From NCBI RefSeq assembly GCF_041222825.1, contig NZ_CP139482.1, positions 589,001 to 653,000 on the forward strand: a stretch of 64,000 bases of DNA, in the 5' to 3' direction. Made by a program: the position numbers and the translations under genes. The notes beneath the pieces are model-generated. The model ran no database searches. It worked only from the letters and a program-made list of their open reading frames with translations, and was not told where the DNA came from. This document shows, in pieces, positions 25,106 through 35,391 of this stretch (the stretch's first letter is position 1; each line of letters starts with the position of its first letter). The DNA comes from Candidatus Thalassolituus haligoni. GTDB lineage: Bacteria > Pseudomonadota > Gammaproteobacteria > Pseudomonadales > Oceanobacteraceae.

Positions 25106-26083
25106 ATGAAACTGGCTTCACTCAAATCTGCACGTAAACACGGTCGTTTGATTGTGGTATCCCGCGACCAGACTCTGGCGGCCGATGCCTCTATGATTGC
25201 GCCGGATCTGCTTGCTGCGCTGGAGTGCTGGGATACCCGTCAGCCAGAGCTGGAAGAAATTTATAGCCGTCTCAACGATGGCACTTTTATTGGTGCCTTT
25301 GCGTTTGACCCGGCCCAATGCGCTGCGCCGTTACCCTGTGCACCGCAATGGCTGGATGCCTCGGCCTTCCTGAATCACGGCTACCTGATGGAACGTGCGT
25401 TTAATACCGAACGTATCCCGCACTTCGAGACCACTCCAGTGATGTACCAGGGTGCCAGTGACGATTTTCATGGCCCGATGGACGATATGGTCATGGCCAG
25501 CGAAGAATACGGCATCGACTTCGAAGGAGAGTTTGGTGTGGTGGTGGGAGCCATTCCGATGGGTTGCAGCCCGGAAGCCGCAGAACAACAGATACGTTTG
25601 ATCGTCCAGGTCAACGACTGGAGTTTGCGGGCACTTGGCCCCCACGAAATGAAAACCGGCTTCGGCTTTCTGCAAGCCAAGCCATCCAGCAGCTTTGCCC
25701 CACTAGCTGTTACTCCCGACGAACTGGGTGATGCCTGGGCGAATGGCCGGGTCAATATGCACCTCAAGGTCGAGTGGAATGGTGCGCGCTTTGGCGAACC
25801 CCATGGCCGCGAAATGCATTATTCATTTGGTGAACTGATTGCTCACGCAGCTCGCACCCGAACCTTGTCAGCGGGCAGCGTGGTGGGGTCTGGTACGGTA
25901 TCGAATCAATCCCGTGCCGCTGGCTCAGCCTGTATTGCTGAACGGCGAGTCATCGAAATAATAGATGAGGGAGCCGCTAAAACACCTTTTATGCAGTTTG
26001 GCGACCGGGTGCGGATGCAGGCCATGTTTGATAACGGTGATGCCGGCCCCTTTGGTGTTATCGATCAGCGCGTTGTGCGCTGA
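25106..26083 (+). CDS. Fumarylacetoacetate hydrolase family protein (second copy)
   Basis: 325 residues. The FAH catalytic core shows PVMYQGASDDFHGP, the metal-site acidic residues in IDFEGEFGVVVGAIPMG, VNDWSLRALGPHEMKTGFGFLQAKP and GSVVGSGTVSNQS. This long form resembles the maleylacetoacetate/fumarylacetoacetate pathway and 2-keto-4-pentenoate-type enzymes, and is distinct from the FAH gene at 409. The A-rich leader motif AATAAGAA precedes the start. It is convergent with the GntR gene, which may control it. The substrate is unknown. Confidence 0.85.
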   Translation: MKLASLKSARKHGRLIVVSRDQTLAADASMIAPDLLAALECWDTRQPELEEIYSRLNDGTFIGAFAFDPAQCAAPLPCAPQWLDASAFLNHGYLMERAFNTERIPHFETTPVMYQGASDDFHGPMDDMVMASEEYGIDFEGEFGVVVGAIPMGCSPEAAEQQIRLIVQVNDWSLRALGPHEMKTGFGFLQAKPSSSFAPLAVTPDELGDAWANGRVNMHLKVEWNGARFGEPHGREMHYSFGELIAHAARTRTLSAGSVVGSGTVSNQSRAAGSACIAERRVIEIIDEGAAKTPFMQFGDRVRMQAMFDNGDAGPFGVIDQRVVR

Positions 26084-26087
26084 TCGA
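26061..26087 (+). terminator. Terminator hairpin overlapping the FAH stop codon
   Basis: TCGATCAGCGC and GCGCTGATCGA form an 11-bp perfect stem with a 5-base loop. The TGA stop (26081-26083) lies in the right arm, and a short T-rich segment follows. Confidence 0.6.
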
Positions 26088-26177
26088 TTCTTGACTTCAG
26101 CGCGGCATGTTTGGTTGCTGAGCAGGGCTGAAAACGATTACTTATTTCGGGAACCCGGGGTTGAACCAGGGAATGTA

Positions 26178-26873
26178 TTAATCCAATGCGGCTATTGCCA
26201 AATCGGCAGTTTTACTCAAATGCTGTATGTAGAGTTTTACCGTTTTTTCAACATCACGGTTCAGGGCTGCTTCCGCTATATTTTTATGCTCATCGTACAA
26301 ATGGCGGTCATTGAATTTTTTGCTTCGCGAGGATAAAAACCGATAGCGGGTTGATTGCTCTCTGAGCATGGTACAAATTTTTATTAACCAGGGCGATGGA
26401 CAAGCAGCGATGAGCACATCATGAAATTTTTCATGGGCCTGGTGCCATTCAACTGCCGATGCTTCTGATTCATGTTGTTGGGATAATGACAATAGCAGGT
26501 GGGTGATGCCTGCCAGTGTGCTTTCCCATTTGATATCACCATTTTTAATGGATTGCTCAAGGGCATTGATTTCAAGGTTCAAACGTAAATTCAATAAGTC
26601 TTCGATCTCTGATTTGGATACCTGTGCTACTTTAAACCCCTTCAAATCCTCTGCGGTAACAAAGGAAGACATGGCAAGCTTGGACAGGGCTTCGCGTACC
26701 GGAATCAGACCAATGCCGTAGTGGGCGGCTAATTGGGCGGGTTTGAGTTTTTCTCCAGGTTTGAATATTCCTGAAATTATATCATTCTGAATTAAATGCC
26801 GAACCAATGATGCCTGGGTCTTGCTTGAACTGGAGAATCCAGAAGTTTCATGTTCTATTGCAGATTTGTTCAT
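26178..26873 (-). CDS. GntR-family regulator, FadR/FCD subgroup
   Basis: 231 residues. The N-terminal winged HTH reads LVRHLIQNDIISGIFKPGEKLKPAQLAAHYG and PVREALSKLAMSSFVTAE. The C-terminal FCD helical domain has the metal-type residues in LNLRLNLEINALE, WHQAHEKFHDVLIAACPSPWL and DEHKNIAEAALNRD. Regulators of this group usually respond to small carboxylic acids and repress catabolic genes. It is convergent with the FAH gene upstream on the map, so a different target is possible. Confidence 0.88.
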   Translation of the reverse strand: MNKSAIEHETSGFSSSSKTQASLVRHLIQNDIISGIFKPGEKLKPAQLAAHYGIGLIPVREALSKLAMSSFVTAEDLKGFKVAQVSKSEIEDLLNLRLNLEINALEQSIKNGDIKWESTLAGITHLLLSLSQQHESEASAVEWHQAHEKFHDVLIAACPSPWLIKICTMLREQSTRYRFLSSRSKKFNDRHLYDEHKNIAEAALNRDVEKTVKLYIQHLSKTADLAIAALD

Positions 26874-27189
26874 AAATATACCAAATGACTCATTAAAAAT
26901 GCTGAGGCAGGATGATTTTTCATGATTGGTTGGTTACGAGTAATCCAGTTATATTTCAGCATTTGTCGCTTTTTAAGTTCTGTAAGTTGTTTTAAAAATA
27001 ACCATTTTCAAGTTGTGGACTCAGGTGCCAATTAATAGTGCAAAAACTGACTTCCTGGCGAGATCAACGTTCTCAGGCAGGGTCTGGGTATTTCTGACAC
27101 ACGCGATGTCTTCGGCTGATATTTAAAAACAGATGGATATAACATTAGCACACAGTGCCCCAGAATTCCTAGAAAGCCTCCGAACAACA
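26874..27189. other. AT-rich intergenic region upstream of the gntR gene
   Basis: No ORF with an SD is visible. It should hold the gntR promoter, but no operator was recognised. It ends at the second inverted-repeat element. Confidence 0.4.
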
Positions 27190-27383
27190 GGGGCCATCTA
27201 TTTTAATCCGGTGCCCGCTCCTGGCTTCCAGATGGTTTTGAATCACGAAGCCGGTTTACGGGCCTGACGGGTCAAGTCAAAAACCGGCGATACCAAGTCG
27301 GAATCATCCGGAAGCCCCCGCAGGACGCGGGTTGCTGCAAGCCAGAGCCGAGAGCTGTGCCGGGATTAAAGAGGTGGTTCCCC
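27190..27383. repeat. MITE-like element, copy 2 (194 bp, diverged)
   Basis: It has the same order of blocks as the element at 5918. The left end GGGGCCATCTATTTTAATCC and right end GGATTAAAGAGG...TTCCCC are still recognisably inverted. The central stem is GCCGGT (27250-27255) with ACCGGC (27283-27288), differing from copy 1 by two compensating pairs. The shared loop CCTGACGGGTCA is conserved. About 22 extra bases lie before the right end. It is 124 bp upstream of the ABC exporter ATPase gene, so it may lie in that promoter region. Confidence 0.72.
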
Positions 27384-27506
27384 AGATCAATGGCGCGTCA
27401 GTGAAAGACTTTGTTGAGTGTCTCGGTTGGTTACACCACTATACGTGCTCCATGTGTGCTCCGAAATTACTGTATTGCGCGCTTCTTTCAAGACCGGGAC
27501 AGTCCC

Positions 27507-28232
27507 ATGTTACCGCCACAGCAACAGCATCGAATGGCCTTTGCCACCAAGCAGCTGACGAAAGTCTACGGCGCAGGCGATACTGCCGTGCATGCGCTGC
27601 GCGGAGTAACAGTTGACATACCGGCCGGTGAAATCGTTGTGTTACTCGGGCCATCAGGCAGTGGTAAGTCGACACTGTTGAATATATTGGGTGGGCTGGA
27701 TCGAGCCAGTAGCGGCTCGGTTTTTTTTCAGCAGCAAAATCTGAGTGAATTGTCAGACGCCGAGCTGACCCGCTATCGCCGTGATCAGGTTGGTTTTGTA
27801 TTCCAGTTTTATAATTTGATGCCAAGCCTGACCGCCAGGGAGAATATCGAGCTGGTGACTGAAATCGCTGGCAATCCAATGGCTGCCGATGCGGCGCTGA
27901 CTCTGGTGGGCTTACAACACCGAGGCGATCATTTTCCGTCGCAACTGTCAGGGGGGGAGCAACAACGGGTGGCGATTGCCCGCGCCATTGCCAAACGACC
28001 CACGGTGCTGTTTTGTGATGAGCCAACCGGCGCTCTGGATAGCAACACCGGCCGTGCGGTATTAAAGGTACTGCAAGACATCAATAAGGAATTTGGCGCT
28101 ACCGTCATTATTGTGACTCATGCGGCGAATACGGCCAAAATGGCCGATCGGGTGATTTATTTTGCCGACGGTGATATTCGGAATATCAGCGTTAATACGC
28201 AGCCGTTATCCGCTGGGGCGATTGAATGGTAA
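27507..28232 (+). CDS. ABC exporter ATPase (MacB/LolD type)
   Basis: About 241 residues with Walker [10 protein letters not shown], the MacB/LolD-type Q-loop [17 protein letters not shown], signature [15 protein letters not shown], Walker [13 protein letters not shown] and switch His in VTHAANTA. Starts at 27507 or 27534 both lack a strong SD. It overlaps the permease start by 7 bases. With the permease and HlyD-like adaptor it forms a DevBCA/MacAB-like exporter that would need a TolC encoded elsewhere. Confidence 0.9.
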   Translation: MLPPQQQHRMAFATKQLTKVYGAGDTAVHALRGVTVDIPAGEIVVLLGPSGSGKSTLLNILGGLDRASSGSVFFQQQNLSELSDAELTRYRRDQVGFVFQFYNLMPSLTARENIELVTEIAGNPMAADAALTLVGLQHRGDHFPSQLSGGEQQRVAIARAIAKRPTVLFCDEPTGALDSNTGRAVLKVLQDINKEFGATVIIVTHAANTAKMADRVIYFADGDIRNISVNTQPLSAGAIEW

Positions 28233-30592
28233 GCCCGCTGGAGCGCAAATTATTGCGCGATTTATGGCGTATCAAGGGGCAGGCATTGGCGATTGGCCTG
28301 GTGATTGCGCTGGGCGTGCTGATGCTGGTAATGATGGACGGCCTGGTGAATACCCTTGATGAAACCCGGCAGGCCTACTATCAGCGCTACCGCTTGGCGG
28401 ATGTGTTTGTCAGCGTTAAAAGGGCACCTAACAGCGTGCTGGAATCTCTGGGCCATATCGCCGGTATCAGTGCCGTTGAAGGTCGGGTAACAGGCGATGC
28501 ACTGATTGATTTAGCGGATGTCGCCATACCACTGAGAGCACAAGCGGTGTCGCTGCCCGACCTCGGCTCACCGCGCTTGAATGCTGTGCTGCTCACCGCA
28601 GGCCGGATGCTGGATGCACGCCGGGCAGATGAAATTCTGCTGCTCGACAGCTTTGCCCGTGCCCGCCAGTTAAAGCCGGGCGATGTGTTGGCCGCTACCA
28701 TGAAGGGTATCCGCAGGGAGTTTACCATCGTCGGTCTGGCGCAATCGCCAGAATTTTTGTACACCACCGCGCCGGGAGAAATGGTGCCTGACGATGGCCG
28801 CTTTGCCGTGTTCTGGATGAGTCGAACCGCGTTGGCGGCGGTGTACGATATGAAAGGTGCCTTTAATGAGGCCTTGTTAGCGACCACTCGTCAGGCACGT
28901 TTGCCCGCGATACTGGATCAAGCCGATGCGGTCGTGAAAGCCTATGGTGGTCTGGGTGCCTACGGTCTGGAGGATCAAACCTCCAACCGGTTTGTAAGTG
29001 AAGAAATATCCGGCTTGCGGGCCTCCGCAGTCGGCGTACCACCGATATTTTTGGCGGTAGCGGCTTTTCTGTTGTACATCGTTATATCGCGCCTGGTGCA
29101 GTCCGAGCGTCAGCAAGTCGGCTTGTTAAAAGCCTTTGGTTATTCCAGCGCTGAAGTCAGCAGCCATTATTTAAAGCTGGTGCTGATCATCGCGACCGGT
29201 GGCGCAATTGTCGGCAGTATCATGGGTATTGCCGCTGGCCATAGCATGGCGGTGTTTTATCAACACTATTTCAAATTTCCGTTTATTGTTTTTCAGCTTG
29301 ATCCCAGGGCATTTGTCACCGGCTTTGGCGTCAGTATCGTCACCGCATCGGTCGGTGGTCTGCTGGTGTTGAAACAGGTCTTTGTGTTGACCCCGGCGGT
29401 GGCCATGCGACCGGCTGCGCCACCGGACTATCGTCAATCCGGGCAAGGCTTGCAACGTCTTTATCATTGGCTGGATCAGCCCAGCCGGATGGTGTTGCGG
29501 CGGGTGTTACGACAACCGGGACGGATGGCCGGCAGTGTCGCCGGCATTGCCACCGGCATGGCGTTATCGGTGGGTATGACCACGGTGCTGACGGGGTTTG
29601 ATCGCGCTATCGATTTGACCTTTTCAGTGGTGGATCGTAGCGATGCCAGCGTTACCTTTATTCAACCGATGGGCGACAAAGCTGTGTTTGAGCTGCAAGC
29701 CCTCGAAGGCGTAACCTACGTTGAACCCTTTCGTAATGTCGCTGTGGTGTTTCGTCACGGACGTTACTCTTATCGCGGGGCGATTTATGGACTGACAAAC
29801 ACCGCGCGTTTATATCGTGCGTTAGATACAGCCCATAACCCGATGCTGCTTGACCAGCAGGGTATTGTTATTGCCCAACCGCTGGCGAATATGTTGCACA
29901 TCAGGCCTGGAGAAGTGATCACGGTCGACGTTCGTGAGGGTCACCAGCCGGTCTTGCATATCCCGGTAATCGGCGTGGCAGACACCTTGTTGGGAGCACC
30001 GACGTATATGGATATTAACTGGCTGAATCGCTATTTGCATGAGCCGGAACGTATCTCTGGTGCCTATCTCAGCCTCGACAGCCATTCTCGTGATAGCGTC
30101 TGTCAGGCTATCAAAAACATGCCCGCAGTTGCCGGTATGACGTTAAAAAGTGACCGTCTGGCTGCGTTTGTCAACATGATGGACAGCGGTGCCGGTGCCA
30201 TGCGCTACATCATGATGCTGGTTGCGGCGGCGATTACCTTTGGCATTGTGTACAACGCCGCCCGGATTGCGTATGCCGAACGCGAGCGCGATCTGGCCAG
30301 CTTGCGGGTTATCGGTTTTACCCGAGGCGAAGTGGCGTTTGTGCTATTGGGAGAACTGGCACTGGTAACCTTGCTGGCGCTGCCGCTTGGCAGTGTGCTG
30401 GGCTACTATTTGTCGATGGGGGTAGCGCAGGGCTTCAGTACCGATCTGTATCAGATTCCGGCAACCTTCTCAGCCGCCAATTATGGTGTTGCAGGGGTAT
30501 CGGTTCTGCTGGCAGCGGTGGCATCGGGCTGGCTGGTGAAGCGGGATATCGACCGGATGGATATGGTTTCCGCCCTGAAATCAAAAGAGTGA
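28226..30592 (+). CDS. ABC exporter permease with two FtsX domains
   Basis: 788 residues. TM1 at about 18-36 ([18 protein letters not shown]) is followed by a large periplasmic domain; an FtsX domain at about 270-390 ([18 protein letters not shown]); a second TM and periplasmic domain; and a final FtsX domain at about 670-785 ([21 protein letters not shown]). The double-FtsX plan fits lipid or lipoprotein exporters. It overlaps the ATPase gene upstream and lies 4 bp before the adaptor gene. The substrate is unknown. Confidence 0.88.
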   Translation: MVSPLERKLLRDLWRIKGQALAIGLVIALGVLMLVMMDGLVNTLDETRQAYYQRYRLADVFVSVKRAPNSVLESLGHIAGISAVEGRVTGDALIDLADVAIPLRAQAVSLPDLGSPRLNAVLLTAGRMLDARRADEILLLDSFARARQLKPGDVLAATMKGIRREFTIVGLAQSPEFLYTTAPGEMVPDDGRFAVFWMSRTALAAVYDMKGAFNEALLATTRQARLPAILDQADAVVKAYGGLGAYGLEDQTSNRFVSEEISGLRASAVGVPPIFLAVAAFLLYIVISRLVQSERQQVGLLKAFGYSSAEVSSHYLKLVLIIATGGAIVGSIMGIAAGHSMAVFYQHYFKFPFIVFQLDPRAFVTGFGVSIVTASVGGLLVLKQVFVLTPAVAMRPAAPPDYRQSGQGLQRLYHWLDQPSRMVLRRVLRQPGRMAGSVAGIATGMALSVGMTTVLTGFDRAIDLTFSVVDRSDASVTFIQPMGDKAVFELQALEGVTYVEPFRNVAVVFRHGRYSYRGAIYGLTNTARLYRALDTAHNPMLLDQQGIVIAQPLANMLHIRPGEVITVDVREGHQPVLHIPVIGVADTLLGAPTYMDINWLNRYLHEPERISGAYLSLDSHSRDSVCQAIKNMPAVAGMTLKSDRLAAFVNMMDSGAGAMRYIMMLVAAAITFGIVYNAARIAYAERERDLASLRVIGFTRGEVAFVLLGELALVTLLALPLGSVLGYYLSMGVAQGFSTDLYQIPATFSAANYGVAGVSVLLAAVASGWLVKRDIDRMDMVSALKSKE

Positions 30593-30596
30593 GGTT

Positions 30597-31787
30597 ATGA
30601 CCAGCAAAAAGCTTTCCAGAAAAGCCCTGACGATCGCAACCACAATACTTGTCACTATCGCGCTTGTGTATGCCTTTTGGCCACAACCGACACGGGTGGA
30701 TATCGGCACCGTGTCACAGGGGCCGATGCAAGTGACTATTAACGAAGAAGCTCATACACGGGTGACCGAACTGTATGTCTTGTCGGCACCGGTATCTGGT
30801 CGTTTGCTACGGCTGGAACTTAAACCGGGCGCTGCCGTTGTGCAAGGGAAAACCCTGGTCGCACAGCTGTTGCCTAACCCTTTGGACAGTCATGAAATCA
30901 CGCAGGGTCAGGCCAGAGTACAAGCAGCAGAAGCCGCTGTTGATGCGGCTCAGGCGGCATTAAAACAGGCTGAAAACGACCAATACCTGGCCGATCAGCA
31001 AGCCCGGCGTAACGAGCAGCAGGCCAGGCTGGGCGCTCTCAGTGTTGCCGATAATGAACAAACCCAAGTCAAGGCTGACAACGCTGCTGCTGCCGTCGCC
31101 AGCGCAGTCGCAATGTTGGCCATGCGCCGTGCCGAGTTGCTTAATGCGAGAGCGGCATTGGCAGGTAGCGGGGGTGATGCCCCTTTTAAAGCCATCGATA
31201 TTCTGGCACCGATATCGGGCAAAATTCTCCGTGTCATGGAAGAAAACGAAAAGGTCGTGACCGCTGGCGTAGCGATTGTCGAAATCGGCGACGTTACCCA
31301 CGGCCTTGAGGTCGAAGTTGAGTTGTTGTCTCGTGATGCCGTCCAGATTCGGCCCGGCCAGCCTGTCCAGATCTCGAACTGGGGTGGCGATGAAATCATC
31401 GCGGGGGTTGTCAGCCGCATTGATCCACTGGGCTACATCAAAACGTCGGCACTGGGAGTTGAAGAACGACGGGTGAAGGCGCTGATCTCTCTGCCATCGC
31501 TACCGGTCTCGGCCTCTGGTTTGGGGCACGGTTTTCGGGTCGATGTGGCGATTGTTGTCTGGCAGAAAACAAGCGCGGTCAAGGTGCCGTCAAGTGCGCT
31601 GTTGCGGGAAAACGGCGACTGGGCGGTATTCGTGGTGGACAACGGCAAAGCGCAATTACGCACTCTGCGCATCGAAAAAAACAATGGCACCGAGGCCAGT
31701 GTATTACAGGGATTGCAGGTGAATGAAAAGGTGATTCTCTATCCCGCCGCCGAACTTGGCGACGGCATGGCAGTTGAACAGCGCTAG
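30597..31787 (+). CDS. HlyD-type periplasmic adaptor of the ABC exporter
   Basis: 396 residues with an N-terminal membrane anchor (ALTIATTILVTIALVYAFW), a biotinyl-lipoyl-like half (VLSAPVSGRLLRLELKPGAAVV), an Ala/Gln-rich coiled coil at about 95-185, the second lipoyl half (ILAPISGKILRVMEENEKVV) and a beta-barrel C-terminal region. It joins the inner-membrane ABC permease to an outer-membrane channel. Its stop codon lies inside a 10-bp hairpin stem. Confidence 0.88.
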   Translation: MTSKKLSRKALTIATTILVTIALVYAFWPQPTRVDIGTVSQGPMQVTINEEAHTRVTELYVLSAPVSGRLLRLELKPGAAVVQGKTLVAQLLPNPLDSHEITQGQARVQAAEAAVDAAQAALKQAENDQYLADQQARRNEQQARLGALSVADNEQTQVKADNAAAAVASAVAMLAMRRAELLNARAALAGSGGDAPFKAIDILAPISGKILRVMEENEKVVTAGVAIVEIGDVTHGLEVEVELLSRDAVQIRPGQPVQISNWGGDEIIAGVVSRIDPLGYIKTSALGVEERRVKALISLPSLPVSASGLGHGFRVDVAIVVWQKTSAVKVPSSALLRENGDWAVFVVDNGKAQLRTLRIEKNNGTEASVLQGLQVNEKVILYPAAELGDGMAVEQR

Positions 31788-31833
31788 GGGGCGTTCTCAA
31801 TTGGTCAATCGAACCTGCTGAGAGCCCCCTAGC
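31783..31833. terminator. Bidirectional terminator-like hairpin overlapping the adaptor stop
   Basis: GCTAGGGGGC (31783) pairs perfectly with GCCCCCTAGC (31824), and an inner TCTCA/TGAGA pair extends the stem. It lies between convergent genes and contains the TAG stop. There is no long T-run. Confidence 0.55.
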
Positions 31834-31873
31834 AGCCAGTCCCAATGCCATGCTGATTGTGGCGCGCATTCCG

Positions 31874-34066
31874 TTAGCCCGAGTCACCAAACGGCCATTG
31901 CAGTTCCAGCAGTAGGTTACGTCCCATGATCGGGGCATATTCCTTGAGATAGGACGTATGTTGTTCGCCGTACTGGTTGGTGAGGTTACGCAGTTGGGCA
32001 TCCAGTCGTAACGTCTGGTTAGCCAGTCTGATTTCTGTTCGTGCGGCGAGATTCAGTTGATACCAGGCCGGACTGATGGTTTCTGCGGTGGCAACGCGTG
32101 TCTGACGGGCGTGGTAGAACACTTCAGCCCGCAGCCGGTTATGGGCGTGTTGGCGGCTGAAAGCGAGCATGAGGTTGTCGGCTGGCATGCGTGGCAGGGG
32201 GTCGCCGGATTGCACCAGCCAGCCACGTGTCAGGGATGCGCCGACGTCCAGCGTCCATTGCTCGCTGAGGGGCTGCGTCCAGTTGGCATCAGCACCGGCC
32301 AGACGGGCGTCGGTTTGCTCGTGGCGATATACCCGGTTGCCGTGGTAAGGGTCGGTGAAGTCCTTCAGGTCGTTATAGATATAGTCCTGATAGTCGTAGA
32401 AATAACCACTGATACGCCATTGGCTGGCGTTGGCAGCGGGGTAACTTTGCCAGCTGATATCCAGTGCCCGAGCGGTTTCCAGCTTGAGGTCGGGGTTATC
32501 CAGCTGAAAGGAGAAAGTGGCATGATGGTCGCCATTCCAGTACAGCTCGTCGGTGGTGGGTGCCCGTTGCAAGCGCGACAAGGTCGCGATCATCTGGCTG
32601 ATGTCGTTCAGGTCGTAGGTAAGACTGGCAGACAGCGACACCGGGGTGTAATGGCGGTTTTTATAATACGCTTCGTCCTGGCGGAAGCTGGCGCTGATGA
32701 CAGACTCATCGGCCTGAATCTGACGTTGTTCAACGCGGCCGCCGAGCGACAGCTGGCCAAAGGTCAATGGCTGGTCGGCGTGCCAGAAACCAATGATGTC
32801 ACGACTGACGGTACTGGGCATCGGGGTATCGTGGGCAAAGTCATAACCTTCGTAGTGGGTGAAGTCGGGTCCCTGGGAGCCATCCCAGCTCTCGTCACTG
32901 TGGTCGGCAATCTGTTCACAGCCGGAATGATCGTGGCACAGTTCAAAACTGCGCTGGTTGCTGCCGATGCCAATGGTGCCGTTCCAGCCGGATTCGGTTT
33001 GATAGTCCAGCTCGGTACGCCATTCCCGGAACGCCTGAATAAACAGGCCGACCACCAGGTCGTCGGTGGATTCATCGTGTTCGTAGTCGCTCCAGCCCAG
33101 TTGCAGCCGCCAGGTATTGGCCCAGCTGCTGTCCAGCGGGAGTTCGGTACGCAGGTCGTAGCGCGTCTGGTCAGGGGCGACGCGGGCGTTGTCGTTATCT
33201 TCGTTGGGGACGGCGTAGTCACTGCTGAGGTTGCTGATGCTGAGACCGAGATAACCGTAATTATCGAAGATCCGGCTGAGAGCGAATGCCATACCCTGAC
33301 TGCTGGTGTCGCTGTTGAAAATTTCGCCGCTGCGGCCGCCGCTCTGTGCGCCATTAGCGCCAGCATGATAGTTGTTGCCTTCACGGTCAAAACCATCGAT
33401 ATGCACAATGGTCTGGCCATTACCGGCGTCAAGCCGGGCGATCCGGGTCCAGCCCTGATCATTACTGGAATACCCCAGTGTGACCTCGCCGTCGATGCCA
33501 TCCAGTTCGGTATCGTGGATGCGGCTGTCCTGTACATTGACGATGCCGCCAAGGATGCCACTGCCATAACGGAAAGCGGCCGGGCCTCGTACCAGTTCCA
33601 CCTGATTGGCAGCGGCCAGATCGGCCATCGGGGCGTGGTCGGAACTCATGGCGGAGAGGTCGGCGCTGTCGGCACCATTGGTCAGGATTTGCACCCGGTT
33701 GCCGGATAATCCGCGTACGACAGGACGGGCAACTCCCTGGCCAAACGAGGCGTTGCTGACGCCGGGCATCGATTCGAGCAAGGCCCCCAATGACTGGCTA
33801 CGGTTACCCTGAATCGATTCCTGATCCAGTACCGGACTGATGGCCTCGGAAGGCGTTTGCTCTGGAGCCGTGACTCGAACTTCTTCCAGATCCTGCCAGT
33901 GGCTGGCAGCTTCTGGAGCCGTTTCAGCTTCGACCTGCGACAGGGCAGCGAGCCACAACAGGGGCAGGCTGATGACGGCTGCTGTCAGCCGTCGCGGTGT
34001 GCCTGTCTGTCTGCTGCTGACCGGGTTGCCACCGTTACCGGTGGCGGTTGGCCGATTAATGGTCAT
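31874..34066 (-). CDS. TonB-dependent receptor, ZnuD-like (zinc uptake)
   Basis: About 730 residues. A signal segment is followed by the plug domain: LEEVRVTAPEQ (TonB-box region), LLESMPGVSNASFGQGVARPVVRGLSGNRVQIL, SAMSSDHAPMADLAAANQVELVRGPAAFRYGSGILGGIVNV. This plug closely recalls ZnuD, the zinc receptor. A His-rich loop (CHDHSGCEQIADHSDE) fits metal capture. The C-terminus ends near LLLELQWPFGDSG. The ATG at 34066 is used; it overlaps the upstream lipoprotein gene by 11 bases. A Zur box before that gene would control both. Confidence 0.85.
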   Translation of the reverse strand: MTINRPTATGNGGNPVSSRQTGTPRRLTAAVISLPLLWLAALSQVEAETAPEAASHWQDLEEVRVTAPEQTPSEAISPVLDQESIQGNRSQSLGALLESMPGVSNASFGQGVARPVVRGLSGNRVQILTNGADSADLSAMSSDHAPMADLAAANQVELVRGPAAFRYGSGILGGIVNVQDSRIHDTELDGIDGEVTLGYSSNDQGWTRIARLDAGNGQTIVHIDGFDREGNNYHAGANGAQSGGRSGEIFNSDTSSQGMAFALSRIFDNYGYLGLSISNLSSDYAVPNEDNDNARVAPDQTRYDLRTELPLDSSWANTWRLQLGWSDYEHDESTDDLVVGLFIQAFREWRTELDYQTESGWNGTIGIGSNQRSFELCHDHSGCEQIADHSDESWDGSQGPDFTHYEGYDFAHDTPMPSTVSRDIIGFWHADQPLTFGQLSLGGRVEQRQIQADESVISASFRQDEAYYKNRHYTPVSLSASLTYDLNDISQMIATLSRLQRAPTTDELYWNGDHHATFSFQLDNPDLKLETARALDISWQSYPAANASQWRISGYFYDYQDYIYNDLKDFTDPYHGNRVYRHEQTDARLAGADANWTQPLSEQWTLDVGASLTRGWLVQSGDPLPRMPADNLMLAFSRQHAHNRLRAEVFYHARQTRVATAETISPAWYQLNLAARTEIRLANQTLRLDAQLRNLTNQYGEQHTSYLKEYAPIMGRNLLLELQWPFGDSG

Positions 34067-35276
34067 GTTCGTCGTCGTCACTCTCTTGATCGTCGTCTGC
34101 TTCCAGCAGCACGGTAGACTGAACGTTGATACCACTGGATAACGCCAACGCGCTGCCATGCAGGTGCCAGGCGCCACCATCGTGTGAATCCACCGTGTAC
34201 AGGTGGCCACTGCTGTTGTCGGTGATCATGAAGGCCGCACTGCCTGCGGCCAGTTGTATATCGTCACAGCTGAAGGTGGCTTCTGCTTCGCTGAGGCTTA
34301 TGGTAGCCGGATCCAGACCGTTATCGGTCAGGTCGAGCACTTCAGCGCTGGCGTCGTCACGGACGGTAATCAGGGCACTGGCATCGTAGTTGATGGCGGC
34401 AGCACAAATGCTTTGGTCATCTGTCAGGCTGATGCCAGGGTCGGTGCTGTGGGTGTGGTCGTTGTGGGGGTAAACCAGGGAAACGGTATCGCTGTTGTAC
34501 AGCAGGATGTACTCACCACCACTGCTCCAGCCGGATACGGTTTCGCCCGTAAAGGTGGTGCCACTGTAAGCAACGTGGGAGCCGCTGTCGTCTTCATCAA
34601 CCACCAGATAACGCAAGGCACCGTCACACTGGATCAGCGCCAGCGCATCATTGTGCATGACCGCAGAAGGAGCACTGCAGTTGTAGCTGGTTTGCAGCAC
34701 GCTGTCTTGGTAAACGTGCAGCTGGTCATCGTAGAACACCGCGTACAGGCTTTCGCCTTCGTTCAGAATCAGTGCCGGGAAGGTCTGGGTGATACCCGTC
34801 AGTGTCAGGTCTTCTTCTGGGCCTGTGGCGTCTGTCAGGTCTTCCGCCGGGTAGAACTCGGTGTTGCCGTCTTGCAACAAGGCAAAGTGGTTGGCCGTCA
34901 TGATCAGCTGTGGATCTGCCAGGGTCACCGCCAGAGTGTCGAGGAAGATGGCATCGGTTTCTGGCTCGGTGGCCAGACCGCTGCTGATAAATTGCACGCC
35001 GGAAGAGGTGATCAGCGCCGCACTGAGGCCGTCATCGGATTTTAACAATTGCCCGGCCGCCGCGTTGGCCTGACCGACCAGACTCACACTGGCCTCGTCA
35101 CGGTCATAAAGCGAAATATCCTGACCATTCAATTCCGTCATGACCAGGCGTTGGCCATATTCGTCTTCATGGCCGTGATCATCACTGCTGGACGAGTTGT
35201 CGTCAGAGCCACAGGCGCTTAACAGCAGGCTGGTGATGGCCAGAAACAGTGCCTGGCGCTTCCATTGGATGAGCAT
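34056..35276 (-). CDS. His/Asp-rich lipoprotein of the zinc-starvation locus
   Basis: About 406 residues. A lipoprotein signal peptide with lipobox LLLSAC (ALFLAITSLLLSACGSDD) is followed by an acidic, His-containing linker (SDDHGHEDEYG) and a body with repeated short beta segments, possibly a beta-propeller. The C-terminus is strongly acidic and His-bearing (DDDQESDDDEHDH), suggesting metal binding. I recognise no named family. It is upstream of and overlaps the ZnuD-like gene, with a Zur box 34 bp before the start. A role as a periplasmic metal handler is inferred. Confidence 0.7.
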   Translation of the reverse strand: MLIQWKRQALFLAITSLLLSACGSDDNSSSSDDHGHEDEYGQRLVMTELNGQDISLYDRDEASVSLVGQANAAAGQLLKSDDGLSAALITSSGVQFISSGLATEPETDAIFLDTLAVTLADPQLIMTANHFALLQDGNTEFYPAEDLTDATGPEEDLTLTGITQTFPALILNEGESLYAVFYDDQLHVYQDSVLQTSYNCSAPSAVMHNDALALIQCDGALRYLVVDEDDSGSHVAYSGTTFTGETVSGWSSGGEYILLYNSDTVSLVYPHNDHTHSTDPGISLTDDQSICAAAINYDASALITVRDDASAEVLDLTDNGLDPATISLSEAEATFSCDDIQLAAGSAAFMITDNSSGHLYTVDSHDGGAWHLHGSALALSSGINVQSTVLLEADDDQESDDDEHDH

Positions 35277-35309
35277 GGGTTGCAATCCTTCGTTGCTTAA
35301 TGTTGTTAT

Positions 35310-35324
35310 TGTTATAACATAACA
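35310..35324. promoter_or_regulatory. Zur box in the divergent lipoprotein/CobW promoter
   Basis: TGTTAT-AAC-ATAACA is a perfect palindrome matching the gammaproteobacterial Zur consensus. It lies between the divergent lipoprotein-znuD-like and cobW-like genes and could repress both when zinc is plentiful. Confidence 0.8.
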
Positions 35325-35391
35325 TTTGTAGGGATCGTCAAGAACTGAAAACAGATTTTGACGCTGTCTGGCAACGATAAGGAGGCTGAAT

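Noticed and set aside
32057..33709. Long open frame on the plus strand opposite the TonB receptor
   Set aside because: The antisense product has low-complexity Val/Gly composition and no SD; the receptor on the other strand is clearly real.
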